NCBI GenBank assembly: GCA_900473805.1
Contig: UCMS01000011.1
Location: forward strand, 124,001 to 188,000
From: Hyphomicrobiales bacterium
GTDB taxonomy: Bacteria > Pseudomonadota > Alphaproteobacteria > Rhizobiales > Rhizobiaceae
Direction: 5' to 3'
DNA length: 64,000 bases
Shown: one piece after another, positions 27,081-35,820 of the stretch
Position numbering within the stretch: position 1 is the first letter of the stretch
How the letters are laid out: each line of letters starts with the position of its first letter
Made by a program: the position numbers and the translations under genes
The notes under the pieces: generated by a model
What the model was told of the DNA's origin: nothing
What the model saw: only the letters and a program-made list of their open reading frames with translations
Database searches by the model: none

Positions 27081-27312
27081 GACACCCTCCCAGACCGACC
27101 TCCTCGTCGGCATGTGCGAACCATCCAACTTCCGCTCTTGTTTGTCAAATGATTTTGCTATGTAAAATTCAATCAAGTCGGACCATTTCAATATCTATAT
27201 TTATATCAGATATTTAGCTTTCACATCTCAAAAAAATCCGCCTCATTCCAACATAAACAAACTTGACAACTTTATCGAAAAGGCGGAATTCAGAGACTGA
27301 GAGGAGTGCTCC
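27081..27312. promoter_or_regulatory. AT-rich divergent promoter region with inverted repeat
   Basis: 232 bp between the EamA-led and BNR-led operons, clearly richer in A/T than the flanking genes from about 27140 to 27280. An inverted repeat AATATC-N13-GATATT lies at 27190-27214. A TTGACA hexamer is at 27263-27268, with no convincing -10 at normal spacing. GAGAGGAG precedes the BNR start. It is likely the control region for both operons, with the GntR protein at 30662-31387 as candidate regulator. Confidence 0.6.
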
Positions 27313-28503
27313 ATGACCCCTGATGATATCGCCCGGCGCATGACCGGCGCACTCACCGCGACCCACGAAGGCCGGATCGAGGCATTCCTGCCATCACCGA
27401 TGATCCAGAACCATGCCTCTTTCCTGCACAGACGGGCTGACGGCAGCCTCATCTGCGCCTGGTTCGGCGGATCACTCGAAGGCAAGTCCGATATTTCCAT
27501 CTACGCCTCGGTATTGCCGAAAGGCGCGTCAACCTGGGGACCACCGCAGCGCCTGAGCTCCGATCCCGACCATTCCGAGCAGAACCCTGTCCTGTTCCAA
27601 GCACCCGACGGCCGTCTGCTCCTGATCCACACGTCGCAGCCTTCGGGAAATCAGGACGAATGCCGGATCAGGATGACGGAGATTGCAATGGATGCCGCCG
27701 ACTCGACGCGACTGACCGCTGCGGAAGGGCGCTATCTCGACCTGCCTCGCGGCAGTTTCGTGCGCGCGCCCGTCGTCGTCCGCGCCGACGGCGCCTGGCT
27801 TCTCCCTATCTTCCGATGCATCCCGCGCCCCGGGCAGAAATGGAATGGCAGCCACGACACGGCAGCTATCGGCATCAGCAGAGATGCAGGCGAGACGTGG
27901 TCACTCGATGAGCTCCCGAATTCAATCGGCTGCGTGCACATGTCTCCGGTGCCCCTGGACGCGACCAGGACAGCCGCCTTTTTCCGCCGTCGTCAGGCAG
28001 ACTTCGTCTATCGCACCGAGAGCATGGATCAGGGCCTCACATGGACGATCCCTGCACCGACCGACCTGCCGAACAACAACTCTTCCATCGCGGCGATCTC
28101 GCTCGATGACGGCCGGATTGCGATTATCTGTAATCCTGTCAATGCTGCAGCCTCGCCGGACCGTCGGACCTCTCTCTATGATGAACTCGGAGAACAGGAT
28201 GACAGGCCGGAGGCGGATCCGACGGGGGGCTGTGCGCCCGTCTGGGGCGTGCCACGAGCGCCAGTCACCGTCTGCATTTCGAGCGATGGCGGACTGACCT
28301 TCCCGCAGCGTATCCAGATCGAAAATGGTCCGGGCACCTGCCTTTCCAACGATTCGACTGACGGGCGAAACAAGGAAATGTCCTATCCCTGGCTGCTCGC
28401 CGATCAGGATGGTTCTCTGCACATCGCCTACACCTACCACCGGCGCGCGATCAAATATGTCCGTCTCGCCCCCGGCTGGGATCGCACCGAAAACGGAGAG
28501 TGA
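27313..28503 (+). CDS. BNR/Asp-box sialidase-like protein, no signal peptide
   Basis: 396-residue six-bladed propeller of the exo-alpha-sialidase/BNR family. Three Asp boxes are readable: SRDAGETW (189-196), SMDQGLTW (237-244) and SSDGGLTF (323-330). An N-terminal [14 protein letters not shown] segment is typical of predicted neuraminidases. There is no signal peptide, so the protein should be cytoplasmic, which is unusual for a sialidase. It starts the plus-strand operon with PdxA2 and an iron alcohol dehydrogenase. A glycosidase, lyase or other propeller enzyme acting on an imported compound is possible; real sialidase activity is not established. Confidence 0.85.
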   Translation: MTPDDIARRMTGALTATHEGRIEAFLPSPMIQNHASFLHRRADGSLICAWFGGSLEGKSDISIYASVLPKGASTWGPPQRLSSDPDHSEQNPVLFQAPDGRLLLIHTSQPSGNQDECRIRMTEIAMDAADSTRLTAAEGRYLDLPRGSFVRAPVVVRADGAWLLPIFRCIPRPGQKWNGSHDTAAIGISRDAGETWSLDELPNSIGCVHMSPVPLDATRTAAFFRRRQADFVYRTESMDQGLTWTIPAPTDLPNNNSSIAAISLDDGRIAIICNPVNAAASPDRRTSLYDELGEQDDRPEADPTGGCAPVWGVPRAPVTVCISSDGGLTFPQRIQIENGPGTCLSNDSTDGRNKEMSYPWLLADQDGSLHIAYTYHRRAIKYVRLAPGWDRTENGE

Positions 28504-28504
28504 C

Positions 28505-29461
28505 ATGAGCGGCATCATCGGCATCACCATGGGCGATCCCTGCGGCGTCGGCCCCGAAATATCAGTCCGCGCTCTGGCAGAAATGTCGGCACCGGATCGC
28601 GCTGCCACGCGGATCTACGGTAACTTGGCGACACTCGAAGCCGCCCGCACCGCACTTGGGCTTGATCTGGACCTTTCGCCTCATGTCGTCGACATCGAGG
28701 TTGAAGGCGCACCCCTGCCCTGGGGAACGCTGAGCCCGGTCGCGGGTGATGCTGCCTTTCGCTTCATCGAGAAAGCCGTGCGCGACGCCGAGGCCGGCAA
28801 GATCGACTGCATCGTCACCGCTCCGATCAACAAGGAAGCGCTCAACCTCGCCGGCCATCATTACGATGGCCATACCGGCATGCTGCGAAGCCTGACGGGC
28901 TCGAAGGCGGCCTATATGCTGCTCGCTTCAGAGCGATTGAAAGTCATTCATGTCTCCACCCATGTCTCTCTGCAGGAAGCCATCCAGCGCGCCACGACGG
29001 AGCGTGTTCTGGCAACGATCAAGGCGGGCCATGATCACCTGAAGCGCATCGGTTATGACAAACCGCGCATCGCGGTGGCAGGCGTCAATCCGCACTGCGG
29101 CGAAAACGGCCTCTTCGGCACGGAAGATGACGACCAGATCGCACCGGCCGTCGCCGCGGCGCGGGCTGAGGGCATCGATGTCCAGGGTCCGATCTCCGCC
29201 GACACGGTGTTCTACCGCGCCTATTCCGGCGCCTTCGATCTCGTCGTGGCCCAGTATCACGATCAGGGCCACATCCCGATCAAGCTGGTCGCTTTCGACA
29301 CGGCCGTCAACGTCTCGGTAGAACTGCCGATCGACCGGACTTCGGTCGACCATGGCACAGCCTTCGATATCGCCGGCAAGGGCATCGCCAATCACGGCAA
29401 CATGAATTCCGCCATCGCCTATGCCCGCAGGCTGGTCGCTGGAAAAACCAATCAAGGATGA
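28505..29461 (+). CDS. pdxA2: PdxA2-type 4-phosphate C4-acid dehydrogenase (decarboxylating)
   Basis: PdxA-family NAD-dependent dehydrogenase, 318 residues. Motifs are [14 protein letters not shown], metal-ligand His in [12 protein letters not shown], and [16 protein letters not shown]. The start is at 28505, one base after the BNR stop. PdxA2 paralogues paired with DUF1537 kinases oxidise and decarboxylate 4-phospho-D-threonate or 4-phospho-D-erythronate to dihydroxyacetone phosphate. Such a kinase is encoded at 31390-32418, supporting that role over vitamin B6 synthesis. No other pyridoxine gene is nearby. Confidence 0.9.
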   Translation: MSGIIGITMGDPCGVGPEISVRALAEMSAPDRAATRIYGNLATLEAARTALGLDLDLSPHVVDIEVEGAPLPWGTLSPVAGDAAFRFIEKAVRDAEAGKIDCIVTAPINKEALNLAGHHYDGHTGMLRSLTGSKAAYMLLASERLKVIHVSTHVSLQEAIQRATTERVLATIKAGHDHLKRIGYDKPRIAVAGVNPHCGENGLFGTEDDDQIAPAVAAARAEGIDVQGPISADTVFYRAYSGAFDLVVAQYHDQGHIPIKLVAFDTAVNVSVELPIDRTSVDHGTAFDIAGKGIANHGNMNSAIAYARRLVAGKTNQG

Positions 29462-29466
29462 CAACG

Positions 29467-30579
29467 ATGACTGCATCCATCACCCTTCACCAGCCGCGCC
29501 GACTGCTCGTCGGCGCCGGTACAATCGGCGAGGTTGGCGGCCTTGTGTCCGACGCAAAATCAGCACTTGTCATCGCCACACCCATCACAGCAGGTTTCGT
29601 TGACCGGCTGAAGCTGCCGGCCAAGATCGAAATCTTCGACGCAATCCCGGGTGAGCCCGACGTGGCGACCCTTGAGGCGGCGCTTGCCGCGGCGCGTCGG
29701 GTCAAGCCGGAGGTGGTCATAGGCCTCGGCGGTGGCTCCGTGCTCGACGTCGCAAAACTCGTGGCGGTTCTCTGGGACAGCGAACAGACACTCGCCGACG
29801 TCGCGGGCCCCAACAAGGTGGCCGGACGCAAAACCCGGCTCGTGCAGGTCGCAACCACGGCAGGCACCGGGTCCGAAGCCGGCATCCGCTCGCTGATCAC
29901 CGATCCGGTGAAGGGCGCCAAAATCGCGGTGGAAAGCCCCCACATGATCGCCGATATAGCCGTCCTCGATCCGCAGTTAACCTTCACGGTACCGCCGGCG
30001 GTCACGGCTGCCACGGGCGTCGATGCCATGGCGCACTGCGTCGAGGCCTTCACCAACAAGCGCGCCCATCCGATGATCGACGGCTTTGCCCGCATGGGTT
30101 TCCGCCTGGTCGGCAAATATCTCGCCCGCGCGGTCAGGGATGGCTCGGACACGGAAGCCCGCGAAGGCATGATGCTCGCATCCTACTATGGTGGCATCTG
30201 CCTCGGCCCGGTCAACACCGCGGCGGGCCACGCGATCGCCTATCCGCTCGGCACCCGTCTTGGTCTGCCCCATGGCCTGGCGAATGCCATCGTCTTCCCC
30301 CATGTGCTCGCCTTCAACCAGCCGGTGGTTCCGGACAAGACGGCCGAAGTCGCTGAGGCCCTCGGCTTCGGCACGAGTTCAGCAGGGGCCCTGCTCGAAA
30401 ACGCTTGCCGTTTCTGCACCGATCTCGATATCGAGATGCAGCTTTCCCGTCATGGCGCGAAAGAAGACGCTCTGGCAGCATATGCAGCGGAAGCGCATGC
30501 CAATCGGCGTCTCATGGACAACAATCCCGCCGACATGGCAGTCGAGGACGTGCTGGCGATCTATCGAGCGGCCTATTGA
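29467..30579 (+). CDS. iron-containing alcohol dehydrogenase
   Basis: Group III (Fe-dependent) alcohol dehydrogenase or maleylacetate reductase-like enzyme, about 370 residues. NAD site GLGGGSVLDVAK; metal ligands Asp and His in GVDAMAHCVEAF and His in AGHAIAYPLG and GLPHGLANAIV. ATG 29458 overlaps the PdxA2 stop, but 29467 has better spacing from the AAGG ribosome site. Last gene of the BNR-pdxA2 operon, followed by a bidirectional terminator. It may interconvert an aldehyde made by the DapA-type aldolase and its alcohol. Confidence 0.92.
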   Translation: MTASITLHQPRRLLVGAGTIGEVGGLVSDAKSALVIATPITAGFVDRLKLPAKIEIFDAIPGEPDVATLEAALAAARRVKPEVVIGLGGGSVLDVAKLVAVLWDSEQTLADVAGPNKVAGRKTRLVQVATTAGTGSEAGIRSLITDPVKGAKIAVESPHMIADIAVLDPQLTFTVPPAVTAATGVDAMAHCVEAFTNKRAHPMIDGFARMGFRLVGKYLARAVRDGSDTEAREGMMLASYYGGICLGPVNTAAGHAIAYPLGTRLGLPHGLANAIVFPHVLAFNQPVVPDKTAEVAEALGFGTSSAGALLENACRFCTDLDIEMQLSRHGAKEDALAAYAAEAHANRRLMDNNPADMAVEDVLAIYRAAY

Positions 30580-30603
30580 GCCGTCAGCATCGCAATCAAA
30601 TGA

Positions 30604-30625
30604 AAAGGGGCCAGGCGGCCCCTTT
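30604..30625. terminator. bidirectional rho-independent terminator
   Basis: A 9-bp perfect stem AAAGGGGCC/GGCCCCTTT (30604-30612 with 30617-30625) and loop AGGC lie between the convergent dehydrogenase and GntR genes. The A- and T-rich stem ends can serve both strands, with TTTTC following on the minus strand. It is the clearest intrinsic terminator in the window. Confidence 0.85.
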
Positions 30626-30661
30626 CTTGCTTCAGGATTTTGGATGCCTGGCGGCATGGGC

Positions 30662-31387
30662 TCAGGCCTCCGGCAGAGCCGCAAGTGAAGCGCTCGTCTG
30701 GAACAGACGCGCACGCGAACCGGTCAGATGGGCATGCATGAGTTCTTTAGCCCGGGCGCCTTCGCCTGCCGCAATCGCCATCGCAATCGCTTCGTGCTCG
30801 GCAAACACCCGCGACAGCCCGGCCGTGTCACGCTTGACTGAGACGCCATGGAAACGCATGCCGACGGCAATATGGTCCTTCAGGGCTTCCATAGCCGTCG
30901 AGAAGTAAGTGTTGTTGGCGGCCCGTGCGATGGCGAGATGGAACTGGAAATCCGCATCCTCCCGATGCGCCTGGCGATTGGTCGCGTCTCGCATGAGTTC
31001 GAGAGCTTCGCGGATCGCCAGGAGCGCGGCCGGCGTATGGCGCATGGCAGCCGCTTCTGCCGCGGCCGGCTCGAGCGTCAGGCGAAACTCGTAGCAGTTG
31101 AGAAGGTCCGCGACATTCTCCAACTGCCCGAAGCCGAGAGGTTGTTTCATACCGACAGACCGCACGAAGCTGCCGGCACCCCGCCGCGAGTAAATAAAAC
31201 CCTGCTCGCGCAGCCGGCGCAGGGCTTCACGGATAATGGGACGCGATACCTCGAACTCGATTGCCAGATCATGTTCGGTCGGCAGCCGCTCATCCGGCTG
31301 GTAAGACCCCGACTTGATCGCCCGATGCATGCGCTCGAAAACCAGATCCGCAAGGCTCTTGCGCGCTGTTCCGCTCTGCAGTCCCAT
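30662..31387 (-). CDS. GntR-family regulator (FadR/FCD subfamily)
   Basis: 241 residues. N-terminal winged helix: YQPDERLPTEHDLAIEFEVS, SRPIIREALRRLREQGFI and RRGAGSFVRS. The C-terminal FCD ligand domain has the metal-binding pattern FQFHLAIARAANN and HEAIAMAIAAG. The start is at 31387, two bases after the kinase stop, so it is co-transcribed with the C4-acid kinase. It is the only regulator in this cluster and probably responds to the sugar acid or a phosphorylated intermediate. It may also control the BNR and EamA operons. Confidence 0.92.
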   Translation of the reverse strand: MGLQSGTARKSLADLVFERMHRAIKSGSYQPDERLPTEHDLAIEFEVSRPIIREALRRLREQGFIYSRRGAGSFVRSVGMKQPLGFGQLENVADLLNCYEFRLTLEPAAAEAAAMRHTPAALLAIREALELMRDATNRQAHREDADFQFHLAIARAANNTYFSTAMEALKDHIAVGMRFHGVSVKRDTAGLSRVFAEHEAIAMAIAAGEGARAKELMHAHLTGSRARLFQTSASLAALPEA

Positions 31388-31389
31388 TG

Positions 31390-32418
31390 TCAGCGCCTGC
31401 CCCCATGCAGTTTTTCGGCGAGCTTCACCAAAGTGTCCGGCTGCCCGAATCCACCGGACTTGGCGATGATACACCGGCCTTTGGCATGAGCCAGCCCTAG
31501 GCCGGGCATGCATTCGCCCTCCAGACGGAAACAGTCGATGCCCATATGATCCAGAACAACTTCGGCCGTCGCACCGCCACACAGGAGCACGGTTCGCGCC
31601 TTGCTCGTCAAGCGCGGATGGACGCTCAGCGCGAGGTTTTCCGAAACCGTCTCGGATGAGATCTGCGCTTCACCCTTGGTCGCCTGTACAAGGATCGCAG
31701 GGGCCGAATTTCGCGCAGAAGGCGCCACGACGCCGTTTGGAGCGGGATTGTAAGCGACCATATCGAGACGCCGCAATTGCTCGACCTGTTCGTTTGTAAT
31801 CCGGTCATGCGAGCCAATGACGAACAGTGCAGCTCCCACAGGCGGAGTGATCAACTCCGCATTGGCCCGCCCCGTCATGCGGGATGCGAGTGCCTCGGCA
31901 AGCCCCCTTGCTCCGACCAGAAGATCGACATCGCTGGCCTCCGCCGCGTCCAGCGCCCTGACCAGGTCATCAGCTTCCACCGTATCGGGAATGAGCGCGC
32001 GGGCCGCATGATCCCCCAGCATGTCCGCAATCGGGATTGGAGAGGCAACGCCGAAACCCTCGATCGATCCGTTGCGAACGATCCGTTCAAACGCAGGAAT
32101 AGCGGGGGCGACCAAGGCACGCCGATAGAAAATTGCCTCCAATTCAGCGGAAATGTGACCCTTCAGCCGAGAGTCGATCTTCTTGAACAAGCGAACGCGC
32201 TCAGGAAGATGCTCGATAACCTGTCGCATCGACTGGAAGGCCTCCTGCGGAGACTTCTCACGGCTCGCCAAGTTGATCGAAAGGACATCCGGTGACAAAG
32301 CCAGGACATCAGCGACAGCACCGAGTTTCAGGGCAACTTCCGTGTGAAGTCCACGCGCCGCGAAAGGCGCGGCCGTATCCAGTGCGCCGGTGAGATCGTC
32401 GGCAACGATGACGAGCAC
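31390..32418 (-). CDS. four-carbon acid sugar kinase family protein (DUF1537)
   Basis: ATP-dependent kinase of the DUF1537 family, which phosphorylates D-threonate, D-erythronate or related acids for PdxA2. 342 residues, shorter than the usual 400-430, but both ends look intact: N-terminal VIVADDLTGALDTAAPFAAR and C-terminal GRCIIAKSGGFGQPDTLVKL. The start codon is GTG at 32418 with AGGAG at 7-base spacing. It overlaps nothing upstream and is followed after 2 bp by the GntR gene. With the plus-strand PdxA2 it forms a complete C4-acid to dihydroxyacetone-phosphate route. Confidence 0.88.
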   Translation of the reverse strand: MLVIVADDLTGALDTAAPFAARGLHTEVALKLGAVADVLALSPDVLSINLASREKSPQEAFQSMRQVIEHLPERVRLFKKIDSRLKGHISAELEAIFYRRALVAPAIPAFERIVRNGSIEGFGVASPIPIADMLGDHAARALIPDTVEADDLVRALDAAEASDVDLLVGARGLAEALASRMTGRANAELITPPVGAALFVIGSHDRITNEQVEQLRRLDMVAYNPAPNGVVAPSARNSAPAILVQATKGEAQISSETVSENLALSVHPRLTSKARTVLLCGGATAEVVLDHMGIDCFRLEGECMPGLGLAHAKGRCIIAKSGGFGQPDTLVKLAEKLHGGRR

Positions 32419-33012
32419 GAAAAGGCTCCTAGTTGTTATCTTTACGCAAAAAAGATGCCTTTATTTTCATAGGAATGCAATCTTCAACTAACAAATCTTT
32501 GATGAAATCGTCAACGACCGCGGGTCTGATATTGCCCCATTTTCATTACAGTTCTCGGGGGAATCCTGAGTGTCCATCTGGCCATGCGACTCTGAGCGAA
32601 CGACGAGAACAGGGACTCATTCAGGCGCTCGTCGAAAACTCTGCCGTTGACGCTTTAAACAAAGCCGTTCTGCATTGGCTGCGGGCAGCGATGGAGTGCC
32701 AGTAAAGCTCGGCCTCCTTTCACGCGCGGGGGACACGAGGCTGTTTGTCCAAGCGCTCAGGCTGACGCCCAGCTTTATCCCAGTGGTCAGTTCGCGATCG
32801 AACGGCAGGTGATAAGTCTTGGTCAAAGCCCTAAACGGGATCACACCCCCGTGTCGGCACCGCGGGACGCCGAAAAAGCGCTCTCGCTCATAGACGGAGG
32901 GATCGAGAACCACGATTGAATCGGATGTGCACGGAGAACCCACCGCCCCCCTTATCCAGCAGCGTCAGGATATTGAAGTTGATGGCGAACTGCGAACGCG
33001 CGCACCTGACAG
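32419..33012. other. intergenic stretch, no recognisable gene
   Basis: About 590 bp between the kinase start and the siderophore ATPase stop. The first 130 bp are AT-rich and should carry the kinase promoter. From about 32617 to 33010 short minus-strand frames look protein-like in places (for example IVVLDPSVYERERFFGVP and, in another frame, AINFNILTLLDKGGGGFSVH) but are broken by stops. I recognise no family and treat it as possible degraded coding sequence. Confidence 0.5.
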
Positions 33013-33819
33013 TCAACAAAGCAATGCCGACGGACGACCGCCGTCATCTGGATGATGGATGTTGAAATCCACCCCGTATATGCGCTTGAGGTGATCGGGC
33101 GTCATGATCTCGCGCGGCGATCCTCTGGCGATGAGGCTCCCGTCCCGGAGCGCAATGATCTCATCGCAGTAGCGGCTCGCCATGTTGACGTCGTGGAGAA
33201 CCATGACGACAGACAGCCCCCTTGCCCTGGTGAGTTGATGGACGAGATCGAGAACCGCGATCTGGTGGGCGATATCGAGTGCCGAAATGGGTTCATCGAG
33301 CAGCAGACATTTCGTATCCTGTGCGACGAGTGCGGCAATCCAAGCGCGCTGCTGTTCGCCCCCGGACAAGGTTTCGACGGAACGATCCGCAAACGTCGTC
33401 ATGCGGGTGAGTTCGAGTGCTTCACCGACCTTCTCCTCATCCAGTCTGCCAAAAGTGCCAAGAGGACCATGCCAGGGATAACGTCCGAACTTGACGAGTT
33501 CGCGGACGCTGGTTCCGGCGGGCACCGGCGTCTGTTGGGGGAGGTAAGCAAGCTGTCTGGCGAATTCGCGATTCGACCAGGTTTCCAGCAGGCGTCCGTC
33601 AAACAGAATTCGTCCGGTGCTGGGCCTGATCTGCCGGGCCAGCAACCGCACCAGGGTGGACTTGCCTGACCCGTTGTGTCCGATGAGACCGATGGTTTTG
33701 CCCGCCACAACGTCAAGGTCCAGCGGCCGCAGGATGGTGCGGCCGGTAACGGTGAAAGAAATCCCCTGCAAGGAGAACTTCGGCTCCATCTGTGCGGGGA
33801 CCGGGGCTGGAAGCGGCAT
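33013..33819 (-). CDS. fhuC: ferric-siderophore ABC transporter ATPase (FhuC-like)
   Basis: 268-residue ATPase of the iron-siderophore/B12 importer family. Walker A GHNGSGKSTLVRLLA, the Q-loop region LAYLPQQTPVPAGTSVREL, signature LSGGEQQRAWIAALVAQ, Walker B CLLLDEPISALD and switch MVLHDVNMASRYCDE. It lies last in the minus-strand siderophore operon, 60 bp after the FhuB-like permease. The start at 33819 follows AGGAGA. Hydroxamate specificity is suggested only by the fused FhuB-type permease. Confidence 0.93.
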   Translation of the reverse strand: MPLPAPVPAQMEPKFSLQGISFTVTGRTILRPLDLDVVAGKTIGLIGHNGSGKSTLVRLLARQIRPSTGRILFDGRLLETWSNREFARQLAYLPQQTPVPAGTSVRELVKFGRYPWHGPLGTFGRLDEEKVGEALELTRMTTFADRSVETLSGGEQQRAWIAALVAQDTKCLLLDEPISALDIAHQIAVLDLVHQLTRARGLSVVMVLHDVNMASRYCDEIIALRDGSLIARGSPREIMTPDHLKRIYGVDFNIHHPDDGGRPSALLC

Positions 33820-33879
33820 GGGAATATGTCTCCTGCTATCGCTAAAATAGAACGGATGGCACCGACAAGGGCTAGCTGC

Positions 33880-35820
33880 TCACTGTCTCTGCTGACGGCG
33901 CAGTTGCCAGAGGAACGAGGGGCCGGCGACGAGCGCGGCCAGCAGGCTCGGCGAAAGCGCCCAGGGCCAGACGAGATTACGGCTCAGCCACTCTGCAAGC
34001 GTCATCAGCAATGCGCCGATGAGACCGCTGGCAAGGCTTGCCCCTGCTGTCCTGCGAAAACCCAGGATCGCGGCGGCATGAGGCACCATCAGGCCGATGA
34101 AACTGATTGGGCCGACAACCATGGTGCCGGCGGCCGTCAGGATCGCGGCGAGAGCGATACCGGTCGCGCGCACCACGGCCACACGCAGGCCGAACCCCGT
34201 GGATGCTGCATCGCCCAGCGTTATCAGGTCCATCGGCCGATGGAGCAAAAGGCAGCCGACGAGACCGGCACAACCCATCAGGCATGCAGCGACCGACGTT
34301 GCGAGATCCACGCCTGCGGTCATGCCGGCAAACCATCCGAGGAGCGCAGCACCTCTTTGTCCGCCGCCGGCAAGCGCGATGACGAGCATGGCATTCGCCA
34401 TGCTTGCGAGACCGACGCCGAGCAGCAGCATGCGCGTGGGTTCAAAACGCGCTCGAAGCCCGAGCAAGGTCACGACCAACAGGGCGGCAATGGCACCCGT
34501 CGAGGTGACCGCCAGTTTCGTAGCAACCCCGAGCGTCGGCAGGATGACAAAGGCGATGGCAAGAGCAAGGCCCGCGCCGTGGCTGATGCCGAGAAGATCG
34601 GGGCTGGCAAGGGGATTGCGCAGCAAACGCTGCAAGATGAAACCGGCCACAGCGAGGCAGAGACCGGCGCCGCTTGCGGCGAGGAGCGGCGGGAGACGCC
34701 AAAGCCAGACCAGAGCCAGATCGTCCGGCCCCGCCAGTGACCATCCTTGCGGTCCCCGCCCCACGATTGCCGCGATTGCAAATGCAGCCGATAGAAGCAG
34801 GACCAAGATCATCAACCGCTTGCCGCCCGCCTCGCTCCGCGTCGCAAAGGCGAGCATGAGCGGCCGTGGCGCGTTGATCGGCGTCCTTCGCGCGAGAACG
34901 ACCAGCAAAGGTCCTGCCAGCAGGCCTGCAGCCGCACCGACCGGCAGATCGCCGAGCACGCTTGAAAGCACGCGCATGACCTGGTCCGTCAGCAGGAGAA
35001 GAAGGGCCCCCGTCACCGCACTGCAGATCAATCCCGCATGGGGCTTACGCCAAATGGCGCGTGCAAGCGCCGGGGCGGCCAGTCCCACAAGGCCGATCTG
35101 GCCGAACTCCGCTGTAACGAACGCGGCCAGCAACGAAGCGATGAGAAGCAACATCAGCTTCACCGTCCGCACCGGAAGACCGAGGCTCGCTGCCGCACCA
35201 TCACCGAGGGAGAGCAGCCGTAACGGTCGTTCCAGGAGAAGAAGCGGACCGAGCGAGAAAGCGGCAAGCAGCGCCAGACGAAGCGATGGTCCCCAGCCAC
35301 TCTGCTGCAGCGAACCGGCCTGCCAAGTCAGGAGATTGCTCAGAAAATCATGATTGAAAAGGACAAGGCCAGCATAGGCAGCGTTGCAGAAGAGATTGAT
35401 CATCACACCGGCCAGCACCAGTGTCTGGGACGAAAGATGCGGCCCCCAGGCAACGGCGAAAGCCGTCGCAAGCGCAATCATGGCCCCGGCGAGCGCCACG
35501 ATCTGATACCCGTTCGACCAAAAGGCCGGGGCGAAGACCAGCGATGCGGCGAGGAGAAGTGACGCTCCCCCGGAGATGCCGAGGAGTGACGGTTCGGCAA
35601 GCGGATTGTCAAAGGTTCGCTGGAACACGCCGCCTGCCAACCCCAGCAGGCAGCCGGAAACCAGCGCGGCCGCAATGCGCGGCAAAGTCGCGTAGAAGAG
35701 GATGGCCGGTTCTTTGACTTGGACGATGGCCAGCACGGCAAGTGCAAGAGCTGGCAAAGCCAGGAGGCAGATCAGGAGGAATCCACGCGGATGACCCCGT
35801 CCGGCAAGGGCGATGCTCAT
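33880..35820 (-). CDS. fhuB: ferric-siderophore ABC permease, fused double FhuB type
   Basis: About 646 residues made of two tandem FecCD-type permease halves, as in FhuB. Half 1 contains GLAGGVFQRTFDNPLAEPSLLGIS and half 2 FILQRLLRNPLASPDLLGISHGAG, the repeated signature of each half. Roughly twenty transmembrane helices are expected. The start at 35820 overlaps the FhuD-like stop as ATGA. The fusion makes a partner permease unnecessary and is characteristic of hydroxamate-siderophore systems. Confidence 0.93.
   Translation of the reverse strand: MSIALAGRGHPRGFLLICLLALPALALAVLAIVQVKEPAILFYATLPRIAAALVSGCLLGLAGGVFQRTFDNPLAEPSLLGISGGASLLLAASLVFAPAFWSNGYQIVALAGAMIALATAFAVAWGPHLSSQTLVLAGVMINLFCNAAYAGLVLFNHDFLSNLLTWQAGSLQQSGWGPSLRLALLAAFSLGPLLLLERPLRLLSLGDGAAASLGLPVRTVKLMLLLIASLLAAFVTAEFGQIGLVGLAAPALARAIWRKPHAGLICSAVTGALLLLLTDQVMRVLSSVLGDLPVGAAAGLLAGPLLVVLARRTPINAPRPLMLAFATRSEAGGKRLMILVLLLSAAFAIAAIVGRGPQGWSLAGPDDLALVWLWRLPPLLAASGAGLCLAVAGFILQRLLRNPLASPDLLGISHGAGLALAIAFVILPTLGVATKLAVTSTGAIAALLVVTLLGLRARFEPTRMLLLGVGLASMANAMLVIALAGGGQRGAALLGWFAGMTAGVDLATSVAACLMGCAGLVGCLLLHRPMDLITLGDAASTGFGLRVAVVRATGIALAAILTAAGTMVVGPISFIGLMVPHAAAILGFRRTAGASLASGLIGALLMTLAEWLSRNLVWPWALSPSLLAALVAGPSFLWQLRRQQRQ

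Noticed and set aside
33676..35353. Long plus-strand frames (354 and 418 residues)
   Set aside because: Shadows of the fused FhuB-type permease; low-complexity Arg/Ala/Gln-rich products with no domain.
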